The notes: generated by a model from the letters alone, not told the origin. A DNA stretch of 64,000 bases from Candidatus Bathyarchaeota archaeon (GCA_018396705.1 JAGTQZ010000003.1:62001-126000), one strand, 5' to 3'. Positions 16,980-26,823 are shown, counted from the first letter of the stretch. Translations and numbers: made by a program.

Positions 16980-17485
16980 CAAAGGCATTTCATTTAGCGA
17001 AGGTGAGTATCATTAAATTAGAAAAGCATCTGTTAAACCTTAATTCAAGTTAGTAAATTGCTTAATCATCTTGAAGAATCTTGAACGAAACGCGCGTTTA
17101 CCTTCACGTGCCTAGGTTAGTTATCTTTCCTAATTTTTGAATCGCTGGAAGAACCACGTTACCTTTAATCATGCTTTTAATGGTGCGGATGGGAGTGCGC
17201 GTAACCATTACTGATGTATTTAACAATTTTAAACTCCATTCTAGGGCAGCCAATTTTTCTTTGATAGGAAACATGCGACTTTCCTTTTTTATCATTTTTT
17301 CACAGGAAAAATGTAGAGTGTATTGCTATTTAATATATTATTACCTTCACCCAAATATTTCAAAACCCGAAATACGAGACAACAAGCCTAGCTAGAAAAC
17401 CTGGCTGAAATTATACCTTGGATTTTAATTCTCGATTCACAACATTTTTGTTGTCCAAAATTCTTGTTTAGCTCAGGTCTAAAGT
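16980..17485. other. Intergenic stretch without a convincing gene
   Basis: About 500 AT-rich bases between tRNA-Tyr and the membrane zinc-ribbon gene. Two short overlapping frames exist (17171-17395 on plus, 17104-17295 on minus). Neither has a clear ribosome binding site or a recognisable domain. I see no RNA fold or repeat here. Confidence 0.4.
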
Positions 17486-17992
17486 TTGACCTGGAAAAAT
17501 CTGCTTGAGAACGGATGGATAGCTAAGATCACCATTATCTTATGGCTGGTCAGCGCAATATTTATTTTAGTTTTAATTGAACGCATAGACTGGATCATTC
17601 ACCACGATCTCTACAATTTCGGCTTACAATTCAACCATGAATGGGCTTCAGCTTACTGGACGATGGTAAAAATGATCTACGTCTTTTTAGCTGTACCAAT
17701 TATTCTAAGCGCAACATACTTTGGATTGGAAATTTGGCGCCTCTTTAAGGGAAAGCACGACCATGCAAGCATAGATGAAATTGCGAGGCTTGCAAAACTA
17801 GCCAAGCCTCAACAAAAAGCCAAAACAACCACTCAACAAGATCACATGCTAATCAGTTGTCCAAAGTGCAAGCGAGTCTTCAGCAAACCATTAGTTATGC
17901 TAGACTTCAGCACAGGAAAAAGCCGGCTCATAAACGTTTGTCCCTACTGCAACTTCGTTCTAAGCTGGGGAGAAACAGAAGAGAAACCATAA
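17486..17992 (+). CDS. Membrane protein with C-terminal zinc ribbon
   Basis: A 168-residue protein starting at TTG. Two membrane helices lie at about 14-32 and 62-85, then a charged linker. A four-cysteine zinc ribbon follows near the end: CPKC (about 130) and CPYC (about 153). The topology would leave the ribbon in the cytoplasm if the linker is cytoplasmic. No named family recognised. Convergent with the epimerase gene, 25 bases away. Confidence 0.65.
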   Translation: MTWKNLLENGWIAKITIILWLVSAIFILVLIERIDWIIHHDLYNFGLQFNHEWASAYWTMVKMIYVFLAVPIILSATYFGLEIWRLFKGKHDHASIDEIARLAKLAKPQQKAKTTTQQDHMLISCPKCKRVFSKPLVMLDFSTGKSRLINVCPYCNFVLSWGETEEKP

Positions 17993-18017
17993 CCATCAAC
18001 AACAGAAAACTTTGCAC

Positions 18018-18923
18018 TCACTCCATGAGACTTTTTAGGCCTTCCTCCAGTGTTATTTTCGGTTCAAAGCCCAAAAGCCTTTTAGCCAAAGCTATGTCTG
18101 CACAGCTGTGTTTTATATCTCTTGGACGCGGCTCGGCGAAGATTGGTTTCAAGTTCAGCCTTGAAAGCTTGATAATGAGTTCGGCAAGCTCCTTTATGGT
18201 TGTTGGCTTTCCCGTGGCTATGTTAATTGTTTGACCCGTTGGAGGTTTTTCTATGGCTTTTTTTATAGATTCAGCCACGTCGGCCACATGAATAAAATCC
18301 CTTGTCTGCTGCCCGTCACCATAGATTATAGGAGGCTTTCCGTTTTTGGCATTTTCTATGAAGTTTGTTATTACCCCAGCATAGGCACCTGTCTGCCCCA
18401 GTCCATAAACGTTAAACAACCGCAATATAACATAGTTTAGGCCTTGTCCCCCATAGAATTTTACGACTTCCTCACCCATTAGTTTTGATAAGCCATATGG
18501 CGATGTGGGATTTGTTGGATGCATTTCATTTATGGGAAGGTGTTTAGGCTCGCCATAAACGGCTGCGCTGCTCACGTAAATTATGAGCTCAACATTTTTG
18601 TCTAAACAGTTTTTAGCAATGTTCGCGGTGGCTGCAACATTATTCCTAAAGTATTGTGCCGGTTTTTGAAGGGATTCTTCAACACTTATGTACGCGGCCG
18701 CATGCACAACAACCTTAACCCCAACCAAGGCATTTCTGACAGCCGTATCGTTGAGGATATTGCCTTTTATTATAGGCACACCAGCGGCCTTCAGCCTATT
18801 TATGGCTTGCTCCGAAGCCCTTTCCAAACTGTCAAGGACAACTACCTCAAAGCCATGGTTTTTCAAGACTATGGCCACGTTATGACCTATAAAGCCTGCA
18901 CCACCAGTTACAAGTATCTTCAT
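18018..18923 (-). CDS. NAD-dependent sugar-nucleotide epimerase/dehydratase (GalE-like)
   Basis: Extended short-chain dehydrogenase fold. The N-terminus KILVTGGAGFIGHNV is the NAD-binding Rossmann loop, VVLDSL follows at the second strand, and the catalytic triad includes SSAAVYG and YGLSK (YxxxK, about residue 148). The C-terminal HVADVAESI and IATGKPT match UDP-glucose 4-epimerases. It probably interconverts UDP-sugars for the glycan genes that follow in the same direction. 301 residues, normal size. Confidence 0.92.
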   Translation of the reverse strand: MKILVTGGAGFIGHNVAIVLKNHGFEVVVLDSLERASEQAINRLKAAGVPIIKGNILNDTAVRNALVGVKVVVHAAAYISVEESLQKPAQYFRNNVAATANIAKNCLDKNVELIIYVSSAAVYGEPKHLPINEMHPTNPTSPYGLSKLMGEEVVKFYGGQGLNYVILRLFNVYGLGQTGAYAGVITNFIENAKNGKPPIIYGDGQQTRDFIHVADVAESIKKAIEKPPTGQTINIATGKPTTIKELAELIIKLSRLNLKPIFAEPRPRDIKHSCADIALAKRLLGFEPKITLEEGLKSLME

Positions 18924-19153
18924 GCTACAGCCCCTCTAGCCCAGAATATATCGACAGTCGCATAGAAAAATATTAATTAGTAATATAACCACAAAGGCGA
19001 GACTGGGCGAACCAGCCCAAAACTAATAATAAGAAAGGATGCCGAACATTTCAAAGATTTTCAACAAAATCGCTATTAACAGCGCGTGCAGATAATTCCA
19101 AGCAATACCCCCAATTATTTCTAAAATAGTCTGCACATTTTCGAATTTTCCTT

Positions 19154-19375
19154 TCACTCAGTTTTTGTATTTGTGCTTAGGTACGCCGCCCGTATTGTTT
19201 GGACTGCAATTAGGGCGATGGCTAAACCAATAACGCCCATTAACATTCCCAGAATTATTAATCCCGTTACCAGCGAAACTATGCCAATTAATCCAGCTGC
19301 GAAGACTTTTCGACTTTTCCCTTTTTCAATAAGATTTGCGTTTATTGTGGCGGTTCTTGGCGAGGCATAATAAAC
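19154..19375 (-). pseudogene. Fragment of a small membrane protein lacking a start codon
   Basis: On the minus strand a frame of 73 codons is open between stops. It encodes a plausible small membrane protein: a basic stretch EKGKSRKVF, two hydrophobic helices separated by a short turn, and a polar tail. No ATG, GTG or TTG precedes the first helix, so it is either a truncated gene or uses a non-standard start. The rest of the 505-base gap around it (18924-19428) shows only AT-rich promoter-like sequence for the epimerase gene. Confidence 0.35.
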
Positions 19376-19428
19376 TCACGCAGCGTTAAGGAGTTATGTG
19401 GAGAAACGATTTTTCTGTAGATTTTGTT

Positions 19429-20109
19429 TTAATTGTTTCTTTGTTTGCCGAAGCCTATGCCGTAATATAGGAAGCCTAGCCTTTCTGCTTGGATAGGGTT
19501 TATTATCCTTCTTCCGTCGATTATGGCTGGTTTTTCAGCCATTAGTGTCTTGATTTCCTGAAGGTTTAGGTTTTTGAATTCTATGTGGTCGGTTATTATG
19601 GTTAGGCAGTCTGCGCCTTTAACTGCCTCATGTAGAGAGTTTGCCTTTTTGGCTCCGAAGCTTTGGCCGCAGTGGGGGTCGTAAACGATGATAGTGGCGT
19701 TTAGGCTTATGAGTTTGTGGATGATTGGCTCGGCTGGGCTGAGTCTTGGGTGGGTGTCGGCAAGTTTTATTACTTCTGTGACGTCTACTCCGTGTTGTTC
19801 GCATATTAGGGCAAGTTGGTTTGCGAAGGCTATGTTTATGTCGCGGAATGTGTTTTCTGCGAGTTTGGCAATTTCGGCTGTTGGGGCGTCTGTTTTGAAT
19901 AGTTCTGCGGCTATTTTGTGCTGTTTGACCCTACGCCTCCTATCAGTCTTGGGCTTTCAACAAACTCTTTTATGGCGTTTCCGGGCGCTATTCTTTCTGG
20001 AACGTGGGCTAAATAAAAGTCTTTTCCAACGGTTAAACAACTTGTAGCCTTTCTTAACTTTAGAATTAGACCGAAACTAAGATTCGAGCGCTTCGCAAGA
20101 AACTCTCAC
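19429..20109 (-). pseudogene. Truncated, frameshifted UDP-N-acetyl-D-mannosamine dehydrogenase (WecC-like)
   Basis: Conceptual translation of the minus strand gives the central and C-terminal parts of a UDP-sugar dehydrogenase: GKDFYLAHVPERIAPGN, RLIGGVGSNSTK, then after a one-base shift KIAAELFKTDAPTAEIAKL, ENTFRDINIAFANQLALI, and finally IIDGRRI and GFLYYGIGFG. The shift falls in a run of four A residues at about 19931 where five would keep the frame. The N-terminal NAD-binding domain (roughly the first 130 residues) is missing, and the remnant abuts the next gene. Real decay is therefore likely. WecC oxidises UDP-ManNAc to the uronic acid; its partner WecB is intact at 30624. Confidence 0.82.
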
Positions 20110-20154
20110 AGAAATTGATGAGGAGGAATCTATTCATTCTTTCGATTCAGCATT

Positions 20155-21423
20155 TTAATCAACGTGTATCAATGATAATAATGCAGAACATATTTTGCGT
20201 TCATTAATCTTTTTGAGTTGTTGAATTGTCATTATGAGGTTTGTTCTTTCTCGCTCATAATGTTTAAGCAATTTTTCTACGCAAGTCATTAATCTATGAG
20301 GAGTTATATTTTCAATGCTGATAACATAGTTATGTAGTCCTAATTGTTGAGATATGCCATGCGCCTTGAAATGTTGGTAGGAGATTATAATTGATGGTAT
20401 TCTTGCTAAAGAGGCCATGATCACAGAGTGCATTCGTGTTCCTATGAAAATATGTAACCCGAGTTTTCCCATTATTTTGACTAATGAAGTTGGTGATTCT
20501 TCTTTTACATTCAATAAATATACTTTTTTGGGATATATAGTAGAAAGTTTGCTGTATATGATCTTGCATGGACCTAAATCGTCTTCCCCTCCCCCGATAT
20601 AACTGAATGGTATTAGATAAACCTCAAATCCATCCTTCATTAAGTTGAAGGCGGTTTGTGTAATGCTGTCTATATATCTTTTATATAAGTTAGGCTGATT
20701 AAAGAGCCATTTGCGAACAGTTATTCCAACTCTAGGTTGGCTTTCAAGAACTTCACAGGTGGTTTTTGGCGACTGTAGAAAAAAGGACATATCACATGAG
20801 ACAAACATGTTTGGAGCATTTACATTAAGGTTTTTTCGGACATATAAAGATGAGAGCTCTTCACGATAAGTTACGAGATTCATACGATACAGAATTATGC
20901 GTGCAACAGTGCGGCTAAGAGCATCTTCAAATGGTCCGATGCTATGACCAAGCATCACTGTTTTCTTTTTCCTTAAAAATTTTGCGTAAACTATCGGAAT
21001 CGCATGTATGTAAAAGCCGAAATGAGAGTAAAGGTAATTTCCACCAACTATTATAACTAGGTGAGAATCATCTATACTGCGAAGAGTACATTTGAGTTGA
21101 CTGTCAAACAATTTTAAAAGAGGCATCAACGCTAAACTCAGTATCAAAAAGAGGGGCCCGAATAATCCTTTTAAAGCAACGCGTGATGCTGTACCAAACA
21201 ATACTCGTAGGGGCTGCAATGAATCTGTGATAGATGGCATTGGCAAAACTTTGATGGAATCTCCCAATTCCTTTTTGTGTTTTATAAAGCTATGGTGGTC
21301 AAAAGCCAACATCGTTATTTCTACGTTTGGCACAATCTTCTGAATTAGCTTTATGGTGGCGAGGGCAATAGCGGCGTCGCCTTTGTTATAGTAGGACCAA
21401 CAGCAAGCTATTACTATTTTCAT
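20155..21423 (-). CDS. Polysaccharide pyruvyl transferase family protein
   Basis: About 422 residues. The N-terminus MKIVIACCWSYYNKGDAAI and the later GTRMHSVIMASLARIPSIIISY (about residue 340) are signatures of the CsaB/WcaK family, which adds pyruvate ketals to surface glycans. IVGGNYLYSHFG (about 120) fits the family's first-domain loop. I chose the ATG at 21423 because it matches the family N-terminus and lies one base from the previous stop; a much longer frame to 21627 would overlap that gene. Part of the glycan island. Confidence 0.85.
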   Translation of the reverse strand: MKIVIACCWSYYNKGDAAIALATIKLIQKIVPNVEITMLAFDHHSFIKHKKELGDSIKVLPMPSITDSLQPLRVLFGTASRVALKGLFGPLFLILSLALMPLLKLFDSQLKCTLRSIDDSHLVIIVGGNYLYSHFGFYIHAIPIVYAKFLRKKKTVMLGHSIGPFEDALSRTVARIILYRMNLVTYREELSSLYVRKNLNVNAPNMFVSCDMSFFLQSPKTTCEVLESQPRVGITVRKWLFNQPNLYKRYIDSITQTAFNLMKDGFEVYLIPFSYIGGGEDDLGPCKIIYSKLSTIYPKKVYLLNVKEESPTSLVKIMGKLGLHIFIGTRMHSVIMASLARIPSIIISYQHFKAHGISQQLGLHNYVISIENITPHRLMTCVEKLLKHYERERTNLIMTIQQLKKINERKICSALLSLIHVD

Positions 21424-21424
21424 T

Positions 21425-24400
21425 TTACTGATTAGAAAAATTTTCTTTTGGTTCTTGAGTTTTTCTAACTTTTTCAATGGTGGCAATAAGCACGAGGACG
21501 ATAATTGAGAGGTATAATGAGGTGTGGACCTGTTCAAGTTGAGGATACAATTTGACAAGATCCGAGTAAACCGTGAAGGATCGGAAAGAACCATTATACT
21601 TGAAATCAAAGATGAAAAGATACACATTTGGATAATGAATTGTAAAAGCAGTCTCTCCGTTAAAAATTAATGTACGTCCCCAATGTTCCGCTTTTTTTCT
21701 CCAAAAGCTTTCCTCCAACTGTGTTTCGCCGTGAACCGTTATTCGGGGGTCCTTAACTAAAAGGGTGCTATTGTTTGTGACATAGTATTTTGAGAGAAGT
21801 TTTTCGTTTTCAAAAATATTTAACTCAAATGGTTCATAAAAAGAGATTTTAGCGTAGGTCCCCATTGTGTATGGGGTTATTTCTATATTGGTTGCCTTTA
21901 TTGAGAAGTGAATATTGGAATAGTCTTGGGCTTGTAGTTTGAGTTCAAAACCATTAATGAACATAATTGAGTTCGAGTCTATGTTTATGGAACCTTGTGC
22001 GGTAACTCGTTTAGTGTACATTTCGAAGCGTTGGTTTATGTTGTCTCGTGTCCAATTGAATGAGGGGAGTTCAGTTGTATCTTTTATCCATTTCAAAACC
22101 TCTGGTAAAATCTTGAGACTAGTTTCTTTATTATCTATTAAAGGAAACGCGTTAACGTAGATTAATTTTCCAGCGCCGTAGTTTTCTTGTATAATAAGTG
22201 GGGACACTTTTGTTTCGTTAAGCATGTAGAAAGCGGTGGCGTTATTAGTATTTAGGATGGGAACATTAATTGCGGCTGGTAGCGTTAGTGTTTGTTGTTT
22301 GTAGGCTATTGAATTTGAAGGTACACTGTTGGGTTTGAGAATAATTTCGATATCAGAAAAATAGAAGTCGTAAACTGAATTTGGTTCTCCGTTTATTCCT
22401 ATGCGGATCTTGCTTATCGCTGAAAGATTCATGGAGGTTGAGGCTTCGGTGAAATTATAAAAGTTCAATTTGAACTCTTTCCATTCTCCAGCATATGTAT
22501 ATGGAAGGGTATAGGCTTGATAGTTATTGTTGATGTCGAACAGTACAAAACGTACAGATTGAACGGGTTTGTTACTTTTAAACTTGAAGGCTAACGCTTC
22601 TGCATTTTTTGAATTCCAAGGCTCTTGGAAAATGTAATCGATTCTTAGCCAACCGTTGATATTGGTCTGTCCAGTTACATTCATAGTTGTTTGCTCGTTT
22701 TGCATCGTGGTTTTGATTTGGCCTTCGCCTATACTAATTTTCCATGAATCAATTGGTTCAACAGGTGCAATTTTGTCTTTTCTAATTAAATTCAGCTTTT
22801 CAGCAAAGTTCCCAAGTTTATCTACATTAAAGACGATTAGCGTTGCCCCTTCATCCAGTCTTTTTGTTAGTTTCTGGCTTAACTCATTGTCAAGCGGATC
22901 GTAGGGTAACACTATTATAGGATAATAGAGGTTCGTGAAGGCACTAGGCAGGGCGACATCGTAACTGCTGTTCGTCTGGGCAAATGCGTTTAATATGGAA
23001 GTGTAAGGTGAGCCTGTTGGGGTGAGAAGTAAAACTTCCGATTCTGGTGTTGGAGGAACACCGTAGGGAAGCTCGTAGATTAATGTTTCATTAATTTTGT
23101 ACACTGGATCAACAGCCTGAAGTACATTAGTGCATAGAAAAGAATCCCTATTCGACTTCAAAATGTAGTCATCAAATTCTGGAACGTACAAGAGATAATT
23201 TGCTTTTGTAAACCATGTACCAAAATAATAAGTTGCAGGATTAGATGTTAAGGCAATTGTACTTCGCATAGGGTCATAAACTCGCTTAATCCCTAAGCGG
23301 TCAAGAACGTCGGCTGATGGGGCGGTTATGCTTACAAACGTCGCAGATTGATTCATGAAGGGAGTATTTTCTCCAAGTGAAAGTGTTGCAATGCCCAAAT
23401 CTTTTGTAACCGCGCGTCTGGGTTGGTTAGCCCAATAATCGACAGTGAAGGCTGTTGACATTGTTCCAGCAACGATAACTAAAGCTAAGAGAATAGCCGT
23501 TAAGAACTTTAGAGACAGCCCACGTTTTTCCATCTCGGCTTGACGAAGCCGGTCTCTAATAGAACTAAGCAAGTATAAAGCGAACATTGTCGCAATTATG
23601 GCAACAACTCCGTGCAAAAAATATCTCAATATGCGTATCTCCCAGTAATCTACAGAAACAAGGTATACTTTGGTAATAGTTATGCTTTTTCCGAAAACAA
23701 AAAGTGCACCCGCTAAGATTATGAAGGTCATAAAGTGTTTCGACATGTCTACAAGAAAGCCACACATGTTATTTTTAAGCAATAGTGCAAGAACCACGAA
23801 AATTCCCAATACACCCAACCTCATAGGGTAAGTATACCAAGGAACAAAACCAATGTCTGTGAAAATGCTTTGCAAGTTCCATAGAGTTTGTTCTTCTTGA
23901 ACCCAAAGATAAAAAGATAGCATATATAGGAAAAGAATCAACATGGAAATACTAATGTGAACTGTTCGATCATGTTTGATATATGCAATGAGTTTTTTGA
24001 AAAAAGTGAATATTTTTTGTGACCCAAGCATTAACAACGTAGTCGCGATTAGATAGGTCAAAGGCAACAAGGATTCCCAAAGTCCGACAGTAAATAAGCC
24101 GGCTTTTGGCGACAAACGTATCACGATTAGTGTGGTAAATAAGCTGAGGATCAGGGCTAAGTAAACCAAAAATTTCCTAGATTGATTAATAGATCGACAA
24201 AAAAGAAGAATAACACCAAACATAAATACGAAAATTAAGGCCTCAGAAACATGCAATGCCCACGCTGTAAGAAAGGTCAATAAAGTTAACGCAAAGACAA
24301 CGCATCTTTGTTTAATCGTACTGAATAAAAGGCATAACAACATAAAAAACGCGGTAAAACTAACCCAAGCTGGATTATTTCCACATATCCATAAATTTGA

Positions 24401-25465
24401 AAAAAGTGTGTCATTGGCTGTAATAGATGCTGTTCGGACCAAGGCATCAGTCCAGCTTTCAAATTGCATTCGGTATAATGCATAGATCCAACCAAAGCCA
24501 GAAAAGAGGGAAAAAAACACGGTAGCGATGGCGGGCATTGCATGAATTTTTTCTCCAAAAATTTTTCTTGCCATACAGTAAAACGCTAAAATGGGCATAA
24601 CGTTCAGTAGATTGAATACCGAAGCAGAATTGACTAATGGAAAGCCCGAGAGGGAAAAGACGTAAGCAAGACTTACATGAAACCAGTTTAGCGGAATTCT
24701 TACTACTTCTAATCCATATCGTATTATGGAAATTGCTGTTCCTTGATGTCGCCATACGTCACCGCCGAGGTATCCATAATCTTTTAAAAATGCTAGAGCT
24801 GCTACAAAAAAAGCAATTAAAGTAATTAGTAATAGGAGGTCTATGCGAACTTTTCCGTCCCTCCGCTTTATTTCTACATTTTTCTTCAAAAGAATGTCGG
24901 AGACAAAGATGCATATTAGAAGAAGGAAGGAAATTGACAAGTAGAATACTGTAGAAATCTTTCCGAGAAACAATAATGAAATCAAACTCACAAACGGCGT
25001 GTAGAAATAGCTTAGAAGAAACGAAAAGACAAACGCATCTAAACTACGTATCGAATAACCTACGTCGATAAGTCGAAGAATAAAGTACCCTGGAAGAAAG
25101 AAAATGACTCCTATTGACGCAAGTAAAAGTATGTAGTTTTGAATTGGAATGGCACCCCACTCTTGGAAAAATATTAAAGAACGAGGCACTAAGCCTAACA
25201 TATGGGCAGATAAAAGAAGAATTAATAGAACAGCATACAATATAGCAAGCAGATTGTATGTACTGATTTTATATAAAAGAGACATTTCCACACACACTGA
25301 TGGAGGTTCGCCTCGAAGCGTGAAACGTGTGATAGCTACCGATAGAACACTAAGTATGAAAGCGAACGCTAAGCCAAATGCAGTCCTTGAAACATACACC
25401 AGCACAGAAAACGTTGTGATAAATGCAAGTATCTGTGCGAATACCTCAATCTTTCCTTTGAACAT
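21425..25465 (-). CDS. Very large multi-pass membrane protein, GT-C-like with extracellular domains
   Basis: 1346 residues. The first ~690 contain many hydrophobic helices, with a lumenal loop reading YGYLGGDVWRHQG (about residue 233) of the kind that binds lipid-linked sugar in GT-C glycosyltransferases. The WWDYG motif of oligosaccharyltransferases is not seen. The remainder is mostly extracytoplasmic. A Rossmann-like GATase/ThuA-like segment (VLLLTPTGSPYTSILNAF, then IIVLPYDPLDNELSQ and GATLIVFNV) appears interrupted by a beta-sandwich resembling a carbohydrate-binding module, then resumes (YGAGKLIYVNAFPLI). One membrane helix lies near the C-terminus. Sits among glycosyltransferases; the enzymatic role is inferred. 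Confidence 0.8.
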   Translation of the reverse strand: MFKGKIEVFAQILAFITTFSVLVYVSRTAFGLAFAFILSVLSVAITRFTLRGEPPSVCVEMSLLYKISTYNLLAILYAVLLILLLSAHMLGLVPRSLIFFQEWGAIPIQNYILLLASIGVIFFLPGYFILRLIDVGYSIRSLDAFVFSFLLSYFYTPFVSLISLLFLGKISTVFYLSISFLLLICIFVSDILLKKNVEIKRRDGKVRIDLLLLITLIAFFVAALAFLKDYGYLGGDVWRHQGTAISIIRYGLEVVRIPLNWFHVSLAYVFSLSGFPLVNSASVFNLLNVMPILAFYCMARKIFGEKIHAMPAIATVFFSLFSGFGWIYALYRMQFESWTDALVRTASITANDTLFSNLWICGNNPAWVSFTAFFMLLCLLFSTIKQRCVVFALTLLTFLTAWALHVSEALIFVFMFGVILLFCRSINQSRKFLVYLALILSLFTTLIVIRLSPKAGLFTVGLWESLLPLTYLIATTLLMLGSQKIFTFFKKLIAYIKHDRTVHISISMLILFLYMLSFYLWVQEEQTLWNLQSIFTDIGFVPWYTYPMRLGVLGIFVVLALLLKNNMCGFLVDMSKHFMTFIILAGALFVFGKSITITKVYLVSVDYWEIRILRYFLHGVVAIIATMFALYLLSSIRDRLRQAEMEKRGLSLKFLTAILLALVIVAGTMSTAFTVDYWANQPRRAVTKDLGIATLSLGENTPFMNQSATFVSITAPSADVLDRLGIKRVYDPMRSTIALTSNPATYYFGTWFTKANYLLYVPEFDDYILKSNRDSFLCTNVLQAVDPVYKINETLIYELPYGVPPTPESEVLLLTPTGSPYTSILNAFAQTNSSYDVALPSAFTNLYYPIIVLPYDPLDNELSQKLTKRLDEGATLIVFNVDKLGNFAEKLNLIRKDKIAPVEPIDSWKISIGEGQIKTTMQNEQTTMNVTGQTNINGWLRIDYIFQEPWNSKNAEALAFKFKSNKPVQSVRFVLFDINNNYQAYTLPYTYAGEWKEFKLNFYNFTEASTSMNLSAISKIRIGINGEPNSVYDFYFSDIEIILKPNSVPSNSIAYKQQTLTLPAAINVPILNTNNATAFYMLNETKVSPLIIQENYGAGKLIYVNAFPLIDNKETSLKILPEVLKWIKDTTELPSFNWTRDNINQRFEMYTKRVTAQGSINIDSNSIMFINGFELKLQAQDYSNIHFSIKATNIEITPYTMGTYAKISFYEPFELNIFENEKLLSKYYVTNNSTLLVKDPRITVHGETQLEESFWRKKAEHWGRTLIFNGETAFTIHYPNVYLFIFDFKYNGSFRSFTVYSDLVKLYPQLEQVHTSLYLSIIVLVLIATIEKVRKTQEPKENFSNQ

Positions 25466-25474
25466 ATCCTCACA

Positions 25475-26737
25475 TCAAGCTAGCGCTTTCTCATACAGCT
25501 GGATTATTTTAGGACCTAAAAGAGTTATGTCGAATCTACGCACCCATTCTAGATTAAAAACTTTAACTTGAGACTTAAATTTTTCATTGTTTAATATAAT
25601 AGATATTTTGGTTGCAAGGTCGTCAGGGGAGTTTGGGTCAGCCAAATAACCCCCCCTCTTATCGACAATAAGCTCAGGAATTCCGCCCAACCTTGTGGCT
25701 ACCACAGGAAGCCCAAGCGCCATTGCTTCAAGTATAGCCGTTGGACAAGCATCAGGATACCTTGCTGGATGGACGAAAACATCACTTTGCGCCATTATTG
25801 CAAGTTGAATTTTTCTTGGAACAAAACCAGTGAAGATAATATTTCCAATCGGTTCCGCAAGGTCTTCTAGCTGTCTTCTTTGCGGGCCTTCCCCACCAAC
25901 CACAAGGTAAATATCATCCCTAGCACTTTTGCGAAGTTTTTTAAAGGCTTTTATCAAAAAGTCAACACCCTTATTGAACGATAGGTTGCCAAAGTACGTT
26001 ATAATCCTAGCACTAGAGGGAATGTTCAAATAATCCCTTAAATCAAATTTTGTTGAGTGCTTAAGCGCGGACGTTATTTCCTCAAGATCTATGAAATTGT
26101 ATATTGTAACTAAATTGCCCACATTTAGGACATTTTTAATGTAACTTTTTACATAATCACTCACACATATTACATACTTAACGCTATTCAAACTTTCTTC
26201 CATTAACCTGTAGTAGCAGTAATAGTAAGGTATCATAACTGGTAGAACGCACACATGTTCAGGTTTTCCGCTTACGTCACAGATCGCACAGTTTACCACA
26301 GACTGTTTTTTGCATGGTCTTGACAGTTGCAAGACGCAGGCCGGGAATATGCCATGGACGGATGTAATAATTGGGCTTTTACATTTAGTAAACCTCAAAA
26401 AAAGTTGATGTGTTCCATGGTAGTGTACAATGTCATATTTGTCGGCGACTTCGTTAAAATATTTTACAATACTGCGCGAGAACAGAAGATATTTTGTTGT
26501 GTTATAAAGAGGAAGGCTAGTTGCCATCGGAAGAATTCTTAAAACTTTAATCTTGTGTACTCCTTCTAGATATTTATCTAATTGAGAAGTTTGACAAATA
26601 TATTTAGATGAACGTGTAACCACGACAACGTCATGGGATAGCTTACTAAGGTAACATGCTAAGGTATATGTATGCCGCTCCACACCGCCCAGCGATGGAA
26701 GAAAATTATCTGTAAGTATAAGGATTTTCATTGCCAT
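25475..26737 (-). CDS. Glycosyltransferase family 4 (GT-B fold)
   Basis: A 420-residue retaining GT-B enzyme. The N-terminus ILTDNFLPSLGGVERHTYTLA is the classic GT4 opening loop. The C-terminal donor domain has VVGGEGPQRRQLE, FVHPARYPDACPTAILEAMALGLPVVATRLGGIPELI and the E-x7-E pair. A cysteine-rich insertion (CKKQSVVNCAICD and nearby cysteines, about residues 140-165) is unusual and may bind metal. Likely adds a sugar to the surface glycan. Ten bases upstream of the large membrane protein gene. Confidence 0.93.
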   Translation of the reverse strand: MAMKILILTDNFLPSLGGVERHTYTLACYLSKLSHDVVVVTRSSKYICQTSQLDKYLEGVHKIKVLRILPMATSLPLYNTTKYLLFSRSIVKYFNEVADKYDIVHYHGTHQLFLRFTKCKSPIITSVHGIFPACVLQLSRPCKKQSVVNCAICDVSGKPEHVCVLPVMIPYYYCYYRLMEESLNSVKYVICVSDYVKSYIKNVLNVGNLVTIYNFIDLEEITSALKHSTKFDLRDYLNIPSSARIITYFGNLSFNKGVDFLIKAFKKLRKSARDDIYLVVGGEGPQRRQLEDLAEPIGNIIFTGFVPRKIQLAIMAQSDVFVHPARYPDACPTAILEAMALGLPVVATRLGGIPELIVDKRGGYLADPNSPDDLATKISIILNNEKFKSQVKVFNLEWVRRFDITLLGPKIIQLYEKALA

Positions 26738-26823
26738 TTAATTTATGCTTGTTCTAATTGTTGGAGGATTTTTGCCATGTTTGTATTGTTTTCTCGTAGC
26801 TGAAGTTTTCTTTTCACTTGCAT

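Noticed and set aside
17104-17395. Two overlapping short frames on opposite strands.
   Set aside because: No recognisable domain, no clear ribosome binding site, and they overlap each other.
21424-21627. Longer N-terminus for the pyruvyl transferase gene.
   Set aside because: It overlaps the large membrane protein gene by 200 bases, and the family N-terminus starts at the ATG at 21423.
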